DNA of 64,000 nt. It comes from Chionoecetes opilio (taxonomy: Eukaryota; Arthropoda; Malacostraca; Decapoda; Majidae). The stretch spans positions 262,838 through 326,837 of the forward strand of contig JACEEZ010024156.1 of assembly GCA_016584305.1 (NCBI GenBank), in the 5' to 3' direction. Shown here in pieces: positions 42,031 to 55,202 of the stretch. How positions within the stretch are numbered: position 1 is the first letter of the stretch; the number at the start of each line of letters is the position of its first letter. Made by a program: the position numbers and the translations under genes. Under the pieces are notes generated by a model that saw only the letters and a program-made list of their open reading frames with translations, did no database searches and was not told where the DNA came from.

Positions 42031-43445
42031 TTTTAAGCTTACAATATTAAAATAGCATTTTCTAACGAAAAAAAACATAAATCCCCTTTTGAATTTCTCT
42101 ATCAAAAAAAGGGGGTGAATAAAGTCAAATTTTTTGGGCATTGTTTTTTCCTTCGAAAATACATTTTTAAAACCTGAAAAAAAAATTGTTTTTTAAAATT
42201 AAAAATTGATACTAAAACATAAAAAAAAATACTATTTTTAAATATTAATTTTGTAATTAGTTTTAGCAAATACAAAACTTTTAGACCGAATAAAAGGATT
42301 ATTCGATTTTTTGAAAAAAACGCTCTTTACGTAAAGTAAAATATTGAAAAACAACATAAAAGGGGTTTTTAGCAATATTATAATAAACTACTTGATATAG
42401 ACAATAACGCTAATTTTCAAGAAACTATGAAAAACGCTTGCAATTTAAACCCTTATTTACAATAAAAAACCTCTTAATCTCTATTGTATAGCATAAAATA
42501 AAAGAAGCTACTTATGGGGCCCAATTTTTTCTAAAAAAAAGGGTTTTTAAATTTTTATTGTGGAAAACGCTATATAACCCATAACTAGCTAATATCATGA
42601 AAAGAACACATTTTAAGGGTTTTTAAAAGCATTATCAAGTTAAATTCAATTATTTGTGATAAAACCTACAATAAAGAAACATGAAAAAAAAAAGGGTAAT
42701 AACAATTGATAAATATAGAGTCTCAAACTCCTATTTAAGCTTTAAGTAGTTTAAAAAAGCATTTTTTAACGAAAACAACTAAAAATCCATATTTTTAATT
42801 TCTCTATCAAAAAAAAGGCGAATAACATTTTCCGACATTTTTTTTGCCCCTAAAAAAACATTAAAATACTTGAAAAAAAAAGTTGTTTTAAGATTAAAAT
42901 TGATACCTAGATTTCATATAAAATATATATTTTTTGCTTTTAATTTTTTAAAATATAATTGTACAAAAAAATATCAAAAAGCTATATTAAGGGGGATAAA
43001 AGGAATAACTTCATATGTAGAAAAAAAAAAGCTCTTTTCCTGATAATTAGAAAAAACATTGAAAAAACTACATTTCATGGGTTTTACAATATTATAAGTA
43101 AAACTTCTTGTATATCTACAAAACCTACATTTACAAGAAATACGAAAAACGCTTGCAATATTCCCCTTTATATACAATAAAAAACCTCTTTCCCTTTTTT
43201 TTTAGCTTAAGTAAGTAAGCTATTTAGGTGCAAATTTTCTAAAAAAAAAGGGTTGTAACTTTAAATTTTAGGAAAAACCTATATATCACCGATTTAATAG
43301 CTAAAACATAAAAAAAAACCACATTTTTAGGGATAAAGATTATATAAGTTAAATTTCCTTTTTTTTATGAATAAACTACAAATATCAAGAAACTATGAAA
43401 AACTGGTAATATCAATTGTATACAAAATAGAGTTCTAAACTCCCC
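42031..43445 (+). repeat. Satellite A with dense small indels (right part of low-quality block)
   Basis: SatA resumes at AAGCTTAC and is followed through anchors near 42525 and 43240. It shows the same losses and lengthened A runs as 36491-39557. The noise stops at about 43445, after which the copy reads cleanly (ATTATAAGATTACAG onward). Together with the interrupted unit starting at 39350, this completes the 3-2-1-1 higher-order pattern. Confidence 0.85.
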
Positions 43446-46400
43446 ATTATAAGATTACAGAAGTTTAAAATAGCATTTTCTAACGAAAACAACTTTAATA
43501 AAACATTTTGAATTTCTCTATCAAAAAAGTGGCTGATTAATGTCAATTTTCGACATTATTTAGCCCTTCAAAAATACATTAAAACACTTGAAAAAACGTT
43601 GTTTCTGATATTAAAATTAATATATAAATTTTATGAAAAATACATATTTCAAGCTCATAATATTGTAAAATATAGTTGAGTAAAGTACTGAATAATGTCA
43701 TATATCGACATTTTTTAGCCGTTCAGAAATACATTAAAATACTTGAAAAAATGTTGTTTTTAAGTTTAAAATTGATACCTACATTTCATGAAAAATACAT
43801 ATTTTTAGCTCATAATATTGTAAAATATAGTTGTGTAAAAGTGCTTTATAATGTCATATTTCGACATTTTTTAGCCTTTCAAAAAAAACATTATAATACT
43901 TGAAAAAACATTGTTTCTAAGATTAAAATTGAAACCTAAATTTCATGAAAAATACATATTTTTAGCTATTAATTTTGAAAAATATAGTTGTAGTAAATAT
44001 CAAAAGCTATCTAGCTACAGATATAATGAAATATACTTCAATTTGTAGAAGAAAAAAAACTCTTCACTGATAACTAGTTAAAATAATTGAAAACACTACA
44101 TTTTATGGGTTTATAGCAATATGATAAGTAAAACTACTTGTAAATATACAATAACGGTACAGTTTGCAAGAAACTATGAAAAACTCTTGCAATATACTAC
44201 AGTTATATCACAATAAATAACCTCTTTCTCTTCTATTAATTAGCTTTATGTAATGTAAGCTACTTATAGGTGCAAATTATTCTAAAAAAAGGATTTTATA
44301 TTTCAATTTTTAGGAAAACAGCTATATATCACCGATAACTAGCTAAAATCATTGAAAAGAACACGTTTTGAGAGTATAAAGCATTATCATAAGTTAAAGA
44401 CCTTCTATTTATGATAGAACACTACAATTTACAAGAGACTATGAAAAACACGTGTAATATACAATTGTATCACAATAAACAGTCTCAAACTCCTATTATA
44501 ATCTTACAGTAGTTTAAAATAGCATTTTCTATTGAAAACAACTATAATACCACATTTTGAATTTCTCTATCAAACAAAGGGCCGAATAATGTAAATTTTC
44601 AACATTTTTTAGCCATTCAGCAATATATTAAAACACTTGAAAAAACGTTGTTTATAAGATTAAAATTGATACCTAGATTTCATGAAAAATATTTATTTCT
44701 AGCTCATAATACTGTAACATATAATTGTGTAAAAGTGCTTAATAAAGTCATATTTCGACTTTTTTTAGACTTTCAAAAATACATTAAAATACTTGAAAAA
44801 ACATTGTTTCTAAGATTAAAATTGATACCTAAGTTTCATGAAAAATACATAGACTTAGCTATTAATTTTGTAAAATATGGATGTAGCAAATATTAACAGT
44901 TATTTAGCTACAGATACAATGAAATATACTTCAATTTGTAGAAAAAAAAAACTCTTCACTGATAACTAGCTAAAATCATTGAAAACACTACATTTTATGG
45001 GTTTATGGCAATATGATATGTAAAACTATTTGTATATATACAATAACGGTACAGTTTACAAGAATCTATGAAAAGCGCTTGCAATATACCGTTATAATAC
45101 AATAAATAACCTCTTACTCTTCTATTTATTAGCTTAATGTAATGTATGATACTTATAGGTACAAATTATACTAAAAAAAGGATTGTGTACTTCAATTTGT
45201 AGTAAAACAGCTATATATCACCGATAACTAGTTAAAATCATTGAAAAGAACACATTTTGAGGGTATAAAGCATTTTCATAAGTTAAATTCCTTCTATTTA
45301 TGATAGAACACTACAATTTACAAGAAACTATGAAAAAAACGTGTAATATACAATTGTATCACAATATAGAGTCTCAAACTCCTATTATAAGCTTACAATA
45401 GTTTAATATAGCATTTTCTAACGAAAACAACTATAAATCCACACTTTGAATTTCTCTATTAAAAAAAGGGCTGAATAATGTCAATTTTGGACATTTTTTT
45501 AGCCTTGCGAAAATACATTTTAATACCTGAAAAAATGTTGTTTTTTAAGATTAAAATTGATACCTAAATTTCATAAAAAAATACATATTTTTAGCTATTA
45601 ATTTTGTATAATATAGTTGTAGCAAATATCAAAAGCTATTTAGCTACTGATATAAAGGAATATATTTCAATTTGTAGAAAAAAACAGCTCCCACTGATAA
45701 CTAGCTAAAATCATTGAAAACACTACATTTTATGGGTTTATAGGAAAATGATAAGTAAAACTACTTGTATATATACAATAACGCTACAGTTTACAAGATA
45801 CTATGAAAAACGCATGCAATATACCGTTATATCAATATAAATAACCTTTTACTCATCTATTTTATAGCTTAATGTAATGTAACCTACTTACAGGTGCAAA
45901 TTATTCTAAAAAAAGGATTGTATACTTCAATTTGTAGAAAAACAGCTATATATCACCGATAACTAGCTAAAATCATTGAAAAGAACACATTTTGAGGGTA
46001 TAAAGCATTATCGTAAGGTAAATTCCTTCTATTTATGATATCACACTACAATTTACAAGAGACTGAAAAACACGTGTAATAAATATACAATTGTATCACA
46101 ATATAGAGTCTCAAACTACTATTATAAGCTTACAATAGTTTAAAATAGCATTTTCTAGCGAAAACAACAATAATACCACCTTTTGAATTTCTCTATCAAA
46201 AAAGGGGCTGAATAATGTCAATTCTCGACATTTCTTTGCCATTCAAAAATACATTAAAACACTTGAAAAAACGTTGTTTTTAAGATTAAAATTGATACCT
46301 AAATTTCATGAAAAATACATATTTAAACTCATAATATTGTAAAATATAGTTGTATAAAAGTGCTGAATAATGTCAAATTTCGACATTTGTTTGCCTTTCA

Positions 46401-49400
46401 AAAATATATTAAAATACTTGAAAAAATGTAGTTTTAAAGATTAAAATTGATACCTAAATTTCATAAAAAATACATATTTTTACCTATTAATTTTGTACAA
46501 TATAGTTGTAGCAAATATCAAAAGCTATTTAGCTACCGATATAAAGGAATATACTTCAATTTTTGGAAAAAAACCAGCTCTTCACTGATAACTAGCTAAA
46601 ATCATTGAAAAAACTACATTTTAAGGGTTTATAGGAATATGATAAGTAAAACTACTTGTATATATATAATAACGCTACAGTTTATAAGAAACTATGAAAA
46701 GCGCTAGCAATATACCGTTATATCACAATAAATAACCTCTTACTCTTCTATTTTATAGCTTAATGTAATTTAGGTTACTTATAGGTGCAAATTATTCTAA
46801 AAAAAGGATTGTATACTTCAAATTGTAGGAAAATAGCTATATATCACCGATAACTAGCTAAAATCATTAAAAGAACACTTTTTGAGGGTATAAACATTAT
46901 CATAAGTTAAATTCCTTCTATTTATGATATAACACTACAATACACAAGAAACTATGAAAAACACGTGTAATATACAATTGTATCACAATATAGAGTCTCA
47001 AACTCCTATTATAAGCTTACAGTAGTTTAAAATAGCATTTTCTAACGAAAACAACTATAATACCACATTTTGAATTTCTCTATCAAAAAAAGGGCTGAAT
47101 AATGTCAATTTTCGTAATTTTTTAGCCCTTCAAAAATACATTATAACTCTTAAAAAAACGTTGTTTTTAATTTTAAAATTGATACCTAAATTTCATAAAA
47201 AATACATATTTTTAGCTATTAATTTTGTAAAATATAGTTGAAGCAAATATCAAAAGCTATTTAGCCACCGATATAGACGAATATACATCAATTTGTTGAA
47301 AAAAAACTGCTCTTCACTGATAACTAGCTAAAATCATTGAAAACACTACATTTTATGGGTTTATAGCAATATGATAAGTAAAACTACTTGTATATATATA
47401 CAATAACGCTACAGTTACAGAAACTATGAAAACGCTTGCATATACGTTATATCACAATAAATAACCTCTTACTCATCTATTTTATAGCTTAATGCAATGT
47501 AAGCTACTTATAGGTGCAAACTATTCTAAAAAAAGGATTGTATACTTCAATTTGTAGAAAAACAGCTATATATCACCGATAACTAGCTAAAATCATTGAA
47601 AAGAACACAATTTGATGGTATAAAGCACTATCGTAAGGTAAATTCCTTCTATTTATGATATCACACTACAATTTAAAAGAGACTATGAAAAACACGTGTA
47701 ATGAATATACAATTGTATCACAATATAGAGTCTCAAACTCCTATTATAAGCTTACAGTAGTTTAAAATAGCATTTTCTAGCGAAACAACTATATACCACA
47801 TTTTGAATTTCTCCATCAAAAAAGGCTGAATAATGTCAATTTTCGACATTTTTTAACCTTCCAAAAATACATTAAAAAACTTATAAAAAAACGTTTATTT
47901 AAGATAAAAATTGATACCTAATTTCATGAAAATACATATTATAAGCTCATAATATTGTAAAATATAGGTGTGTAAAAGTGCTGAATAATGTCAAATTCGA
48001 CATTTTTAGCCCTGCAAAATACATTAAAATTCTAAAAAAACGTTGTTTTTAAGATTAAAATTGATACCTAAATTTCATAACAAATACATATTTATAGCTA
48101 TTAATTTTGTAAAATATAGTTGTAGCAAAAGCTATTTAGCTACCGATATAAAGAAATATACTTCAATTTGTTGAAAAACAGCTCATCACTGATAACTAGC
48201 TAACAAATCATTGAAACACTACATTTATGGGTTTATAGCAAAATGATAGATATAACTACTGTATATATACAATAACGCTACAGTTACAAGAAACTATGAA
48301 AAACGCTTGCAATATACCATTATATAACAATAAATAACTCTTACTCTTCTATTTATTTGCTTAATGTAATGAGGCTAATATAGCTGCAAATTATTCTAAG
48401 AAAAGGATTGTATACTTCAATTGTAGGAAAACAGCTATATATCACGATAAATAGCTAAAATCATTGAAAAGAACACATTTGAGGGTATAAGCATTATCCG
48501 CATTAGAAGTAAATTCATTCTATTTATGATACAACACTACAATTTACAAGAAACTATGAAAACACGTGTAATATATAATTGTATCACAATATAGAGTCTC
48601 AACTCTATTATAAGCTTACAGTAGCCTAAAATAGCATCTTCTAACGAAATCAACTATAATACCTATTTTGAATTCCTCTATCAAAAAAAGGGCTGAATAA
48701 TGTCAATTTTCGACATTTTTTAGCCCTTCAAAATACATTAAAAAACTTGAAAAAAAAATTGTTTTAAGATTAAAATTGATACCTAAAGTCTGAAAAATAC
48801 ATATTAAAGCTCATAATATTATAAAAATAGTTGTGTAAAAGTGCTGAATAATATCATATATCGACATTTTTTAGCCTTCAAAATACATCAAATACTTGAA
48901 AAACGTTGCTTCTAAGATTAAAATTTATAGCTAAATTTCATAAAAAAATAATATTTTTAGCTATTAATTTTGTAAAATATAGTTGTAGCAAATATCAAAA
49001 GCTATTCAGCAAACGTTATAGAGGAATATACTTCAATTGAAGAAAAAAACAGCTCTTCACTGATAACTAGCTAAAATCATTGAAAACACTACATTTTATG
49101 GGTTTATAGCATATGATAAGTAAAACTACTTGTATATATACAATATCGCTACAGTTTACAAGAAAGTATGAAAACGCTTGCAATATACGTTATATCACAA
49201 AAATAGCTCTTACTCCTTATTTTATAGCTTATTGTAATGAAAGCTACATATAGGTACAAAAATTCCAAAAAAGGTTGTATACTTCAATTTGTAGAAAACA
49301 GCTATATATCACCGATAACTAGATAAAATCATTGAAAAGAACACATTTTGAGGGTATAAAGCATTATCGTAAGGTAAATGACTTCTATTTATGATATAAC

Positions 49401-52400
49401 ATACAATTTAAAAAAGACTATGAAAAACACGTGGAATATAAAATTTGTATCACAATATAGAGTCTCAAACTCCTATTATAAGCTTACAATAGTTTAAAAT
49501 AGCATTTCTAACGAAAACAACCATAACCAATATTTGAATTTTTTCTATCAAAAAAGTGCAATAATGTCAATTTTCGACATTTTTTAACCTTCAAAAATAC
49601 ATTAAAACACTTGAAAAAACGTTGTTTTTAAGATTAGAATTGATACCTAAATTTCATGAAAAATACTATTTTAAGCTCTTAATATTATAAAATATAGTTG
49701 TGTAAAAGTTATGCATAATGTCAAATTTCGACATTTTTTAGCCGTTCAAAATACATTAAAATACTTGAATAAACGTTTTTTTTAAAGATTAAAATTGATA
49801 CCTAAATTCATAAAAAATACATATTTTTACCTATTTATTTTGTAAAATATAGTTGTAGCAAATATCAAAAGCTATTTAGCTACCGATATAAAGGAATATA
49901 CTTCAATTTTTTGAAAAAAACAGCTCTTCACTGATAACTAGCTAAAATGATTGAAAAAACTACATTTTATAAGTAAAACTACTTGTATATATACAATAAC
50001 GATACAGTTTACAAGAAACTATGAAAAATGCTTGCAATATACCGTTATATCACAATAAATAACCTCTTACTCTTCTATTTTATAGCTTAATGTAATGTAA
50101 GCTACTTATAGGTGCAAATTATTCTAAAAGAAGGATTGTATACATATATTTGTTGAAAAACAGCTATATATCACCGATAACTAGCTAAAATCATTGAAAA
50201 GAACACAATTTGAGGGTATAAAGCATTATCGTAAGGTAAATTCCTTCTATTTATGATATAACCCTACAATTTACAAGAGACTATGAAAAACACGTGTAAT
50301 ATACAATTGTATCATAATATAGAGTCTCAAACTCCTATTATAAGCTTAATGTAGTTTAAAATAGCATTTTCTAACGAAAACAACTATAATACAACATTGT
50401 TAATTTCTCTATCAAAAAAAGGGCTGAATTATGTCAATTTCTGTCATCTTTTAGCCATTCAAAAATATATTAAAACACTGGAAAAAACGTTGTTTTTAAG
50501 ATTAAAATTGATATTTAAATTTCTTGAAAAATACATATTTTAAGCTCATAATATTGTAAAATATAGTTGTGTAAAAGTGCTAAATACTTTCAATTTTCGA
50601 CATTTTTTAGCCGTTCAAAAATACATTAAAATACTTGAAAAAACATTTATTTTTAAGATTAAAATTGATACCTAAATTTCATAAATAATACTTATTTTTA
50701 GCTATTAATTTTGTAAAATATAGTTGTAGCAAATATCAAAAGATATTTAGCTACGAATATAAAGGAGTATACTTCACATTGTAGAAAAAAATAGCTCTTC
50801 ACTGATAACTAGCTAAAATCATTGAAAACACTACATTTTATGGGTTTATAGCAATATGATAAGTGAAACTACTTGTATATATACAATAACGCTACAGTTT
50901 ACAAGAAACTATGAAAACCGCTTGCAGGATACCGTTATATCACAATAAATAACCTCCTACTCTTCTATCTTATAGCTTAATGTAATGTAAACTACTTATA
51001 GGTGCAAATTATTCTAAAAAATGGATTGTATACTTTAATTTTTAGAAACACAGCTATATATCACCAATAGCTAGCTAAAATCATTAAAAAGAACACATTT
51101 TGAGGATATAAAGCATTATCATAAGTTAAATTCCTTCTATTTATGAAGGAACACAACAATTTACAAGAAACTATGAAAAACACGTGTAATATACAATTGT
51201 ATCACAATATAGAGTTTCAAACTCCTATTATAAGCTTACAGTAGTTTAAATTGCATTTTCTAACGAAAACAACTATAATACCACATTTTGAATTTCTCTA
51301 TCAAAAAAAGGGCTAAATAATGTCATTTTTTGACTTTTTTTAGCCCTTCAAAAATACATTAAAACACTTGCAAAAAACGTGGTATTTAAGATTACCATTG
51401 ATACCTAAATTTCGTGAAAAATACATATTTTAAGCTCATAATATTGTAAATTATAGTTGTGTAAAAGTGCTGAATAATGTCAAATTTCAAAAGTTTTTAG
51501 CCCTTCTAAAATACATTAAAATACTTGAAAAACGTTGCTTTTAAGATTAAAATTTATAGCTAAATTTCATTAAAAAATAATATTTTTAGCTATTAATTTT
51601 GTAAAATATAGTTGTAGCAAATATCAAAAGCTATTTAGTAACAGTTATAAAGGAATATACTTTAATTTGTAGAAAAAAACAGCTCTTCACTGATAACTAA
51701 CTAAAATCCTTGAAAACACTACATTTTATGGGTTTATAGCAATATGATAAGTAAAACTACTTGTATATATACAATGTCGCAACAGTTTACAAGAAACTAT
51801 AAAAAAAGCTTGCAATATACCGTTATATCACAATAAATAGCCTCTTACTCTTCTATTTTATAGATTAATGTAATGTAAGCTACATATAGGTGCAAAACAT
51901 TCTAAAAAAAGGATTGTATACTTCAATTTGTAGAAAAACAGCTATATATAACCGATAACTAGCTAAAATCATTGAAAAGAACACATTTTGAGGGTATAAA
52001 GCATTATCGTAAGGTAAATTCTTTTTTTTTATGATATAACACTACAATTTACAAGAGACTATGAAAAAAACGTGTAATATACAATTGTATCACAATATAG
52101 AGTCTCAAACTCCTATTCTAAGCTTACAGTAACTAAAAATTGCTTTTTCTAACGAAAACAACTATAATACCACATTTTGAATTTCGCTATCAAAAAAGGG
52201 CTGAATAATGTCAATTCTCGACTTTTTTTAACCTTTCAAAAATACATTAAATCAATAAAAAAAAAGTTGTTTTGTATGATTAAAATTGATACCTATATTT
52301 CATGAAAAATACATATTTTAAGCTCATAATATTGTAAAATATAGTTGTGTAAAAGTGTTGCATAATGTCAAATTTCGACATTTTTTAGCTATTCAAAAAT

Positions 52401-53910
52401 ACATTAATATACCTGAAAAAACGTTGTTTTTATGATTAAAATTGATACCTAAATTTCATAAAAAATACATATTTTTTGCTATTAATTTTGTAAAATATAG
52501 TTGTAGCAAATATGAAAAGATATTTAGCTTCCGATATAAAGGAATATACTTAAATTTGTAGAAAAAAAACTGCTTTTCACTGATAACTAGCTAAAATCAT
52601 TGAAAACACTACATTTTATGGGCTTATAGCAAAATCATAAGTAAAACTACTTGTATATATACAATAACGCTACATTTTACAAGAAACTATGAAAAACGCT
52701 TGCAATATACCGTTCTATCACAATAAATAACCTCTTACTCTTCTATTTTATAGCTTAATGTAATGTAAGCTACTTATAGGTGCAAATTATTCTAAAAAAG
52801 GATTGTATACTTCAATTTGTAGAAAAACAGCTATCTATCACCGATAACTAGCTAACATCATTAAAAAGAACACATTTTGAGGGTATAAAGCATTATTGTA
52901 AGGTAAATTCCTTATATTTATGATATAACACTACAATTTACAAGACACTATGAAAAACACATGTAATATACAATTGTATCACAAGTCTCAAACTCCTATT
53001 ATAAGCTTACAGTAGTTTAAAATAGCATTTTCTAACGAAAACAACTATAATACTACATTTTTAATTTCTCTATCAAAAAAAGGGCTGAATAATGTCAATT
53101 TTCGACATTTTTTAGCTTTTCAAAAATACATTAAAACACTTGAAAAAACGATGTCCTAGACATTAAAATTGATACCAAAATTTCATGAAAAATACATATT
53201 TTAAGCTCATAACATTGTTAAATATAGTTGTGTAAAAGTCTTGAATAATGTCAAATTTCGACATTTTTTGGCCTTTCAAAAATACATTAAAATACTTGAA
53301 AAAAAATTGTTTTTAAGTTTAAAATTGATACCTACATTTCATGAAAAATACATATTTTTAGCTCATAATGTTGTATAATGAATTTGTGTAAAAGTGCTTA
53401 ATAATGTTAAATTTCGACATTTTTTAGCCCTTCAAAAATACATTAAAATATTTAAAAAAACTTTGTTTCTAAGATTAAAATTTTGTACCTAAATTTTGTG
53501 ATAAATACATATTTTTAGCTATTAATTTTGTAAAATATAGTTGTAGCAAATATCAAAAGCTATTTAGCTACCGATATAAAGAAATATACTTCAATTTGTA
53601 GAAGAAAACAACTCTTCACTGATAACTAGCGAAAATCATTGAAAACACTACATTTTATGGGTTTATAGCAATATGATAAGTAAAACTACTTGTATATATA
53701 CAATAACGCTACAGTTTACAAGAAACTATGAAAAACGCTTGCAATATACCGTTATATCACAATAAATAACCTCTTACTCTTCTATTTTATAGCTTACTGT
53801 AATGTAAGCTACTTATAGGTGCAAATTATTCTAAAATAAGGATTGTATACTTCAATTTGTAGGAAAAAAGCTATATATCACCGATAACTAGCTAAAATCA
53901 TTAAAAAGAA
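43446..53910 (+). repeat. Satellite A array, block 3
   Basis: Anchors lie near 44276, 45165, 45900, 46790, 47520, 48395, 49260, 50115, 51010, 51900, 52795 and 53825. Module counts for the unit at 43240 and onward are 3, 2, 1, 2, 1, 2, 2, 2, 2, 2, 2, 3. The conceptual 75-codon open frames at 30741 and 43676 are almost identical, so this part was copied from, or co-amplified with, the 30.3-kb region. Units between about 47410 and 49850 are 15-35 bp shorter than their class because of scattered single-base losses. The array stops at TTAAAAAGAA (53910), in the middle of an A segment. Confidence 0.92.
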
Positions 53911-53932
53911 TAATAGAAAGTTTATAACAAAA

Positions 53933-53957
53933 CACGGTCTAAGTCCAGCTCACGTTC
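53933..53957 (+). repeat. Left terminal direct repeat of the 53.9-kb insertion
   Basis: A 25-bp sequence containing CACGGTCTAAGTCCAGCTC. It recurs in the same orientation at 55203-55227 with one mismatch (A here, T there, at position 20). Neither copy resembles SatA, so this is not a simple target-site duplication of the satellite. Confidence 0.85.
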
Positions 53958-53963
53958 CTCTAT

Positions 53964-53985
53964 TATATATATATATATATATATA
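53964..53985. repeat. (TA)11 microsatellite
   Basis: Eleven consecutive TA dinucleotides directly after the left direct repeat of the insertion. The run is self-complementary and easily unwound or extruded. No other such run is obvious in the window. Confidence 0.95.
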
Positions 53986-53991
53986 GCGTGG

Positions 53992-54359
53992 ATTTATGCG
54001 GGGCGGGGCGGGGCAGGCTCACAGGGATTTATCGTACAGAAAAGCCACTTACGGTCGCGATTCAAAAAATTTCACTGAAGACCAAGTTGTAGAGGGGCAC
54101 AAGCTCTATCGGAAGTGTGGTCTCAACATTTCATTCAGACCTACACTAAGTCCGCCAGACACCACGAAGCTCCCCAGAAAACCACTATAATTCACTTTAA
54201 ACTAACAGAGAAGCCACTTAAGTTCGAGATTCGATAAATTTCACTGCCAACCAAGTTGTAGAGTGCAGAAAACTCTATCGGAAATGTGCCCTCGACATTG
54301 CCGTAACACCTACAATAAGTCCGCCAGACGCCGTAAAGGTCACTTCTCATACAAAATCG
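53992..54359 (+). repeat. 370-bp module, copy 1, made of two 169-bp halves
   Basis: Begins ATTTATGCGGGGCGGGGCGG and ends TCATACAAAATCG. It recurs at 54670-55042. Inside, two diverged halves start at about 54034 (CGTACAGAAAAGCC) and 54203 (CTAACAGAGAAGCC). Each then has AAATTTCACTG, AAGTTGTAGAG, CTCTATCGG and AAGTCCGCCAGAC. The halves are about 169 bp apart in both copies, so the module itself is an old dimer. Confidence 0.85.
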
Positions 54360-54668
54360 TTTCTAGCTTGTTTAAGATCTGCGACGTGCGCAGCACGTCG
54401 CAGATCTTAAACCTGGGTCAGAAAAGCTATAACCTACATTGTTTAAGATCTGCGACGTGCTGCGCACGTCGCAGATCTTAAACCTGGGTCAGAAAAGCTA
54501 TAACCTATATTGTTTAAGATCTGCGACGTGCTGCGCACGTTGCAGATCTTAAACCTGGGTCAGTAAAGTTACAACCTACCTTGTTTAAGATCTGCGACGT
54601 ACTGCGCACGTCGCAGATCTTAAACCAGGGTCAGAAAAGCTATAACCTACCTTGAACCAGGGTCAGTT
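54360..54668. repeat. 71-bp tandem repeat carrying four 43-bp palindromes
   Basis: Four palindromes begin at 54370, 54441, 54512 and 54583, exactly 71 bp apart. Each has a left arm GTTTAAGATCTGCGACGTGC, a 3-base centre and the reverse-complement right arm. The centre is GCA in the first and TGC in the other three. The third has one mismatch in the right arm (CACGTTGCAG) and the fourth one in the left arm (GACGTACTGC). Linkers read CTGGGTCAGAAAAGCTATAA with small changes. A linker-only remnant follows to 54668. The arms could form hairpins in RNA or single-stranded DNA, or cruciforms. Confidence 0.95.
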
Positions 54669-54669
54669 A

Positions 54670-55042
54670 ATTTATGCGGGGCGGCGCGGGGCAGGCTCAA
54701 AGGGGCTTTTCGTACAGAAAAGCCACTTACGGTCGAGATTAAAAAAATTTCACTGAGGACAATGTTGTAGAGGGCCACAAGCTCTATCGGATGTGTGGCC
54801 TCAGAATTTCATTCAGACCTACACTAAGTCCGCCAGATGCCACGATGCTTACCTGAAAACCACTATAATTCACTTCAAACTCACAGAAAAGCCACTTAAG
54901 TTCGAGATTCGAAAAATTTCAATTACGACAATGTTGTAGAGCGCAAAAAACTATATCGGGTCGGGATTAGGGCCTCAAATTTTCATTCAGACCTACACTA
55001 AGTCCGCCAGACGTCAGAAAGCTCACTTCTCATACAAAATCG
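54670..55042 (+). repeat. 370-bp module, copy 2
   Basis: Second copy of the module at 53992-54359, from ATTTATGCGGGGCGGCGCGG to CATACAAAATCG. Halves start at about 54711 and 54880. It differs from copy 1 by scattered substitutions and small indels, so the duplication is older than the palindrome array between the copies. Confidence 0.85.
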
Positions 55043-55202
55043 CCTCGTTTTTCGCCTAAAAACCTGTTTCCTCTCCACTGGATTTTCCACGTTATTATTT
55101 ACCCAACGTAGGTGGTTTCAGAGCTGGATACTCGTTAAGGTCTAAGGTCCTAGCACCAAACGCCAAAAGTCGCAAAAAAACAGCGTAAGTTGCTCAAACA
55201 CG

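Noticed and set aside
53996..54481. Open frames in the 53.9-kb insertion as genes
   Set aside because: The frames run through GC repeats and palindromes, are not shared between the two module copies, and show no protein-like motifs.
54370..54625. Palindrome array as a CRISPR or a bacterial terminator series
   Set aside because: There are no unique spacers: the linkers are themselves repeats. The setting is eukaryotic satellite DNA, and there is no T-run or gene context for terminators.
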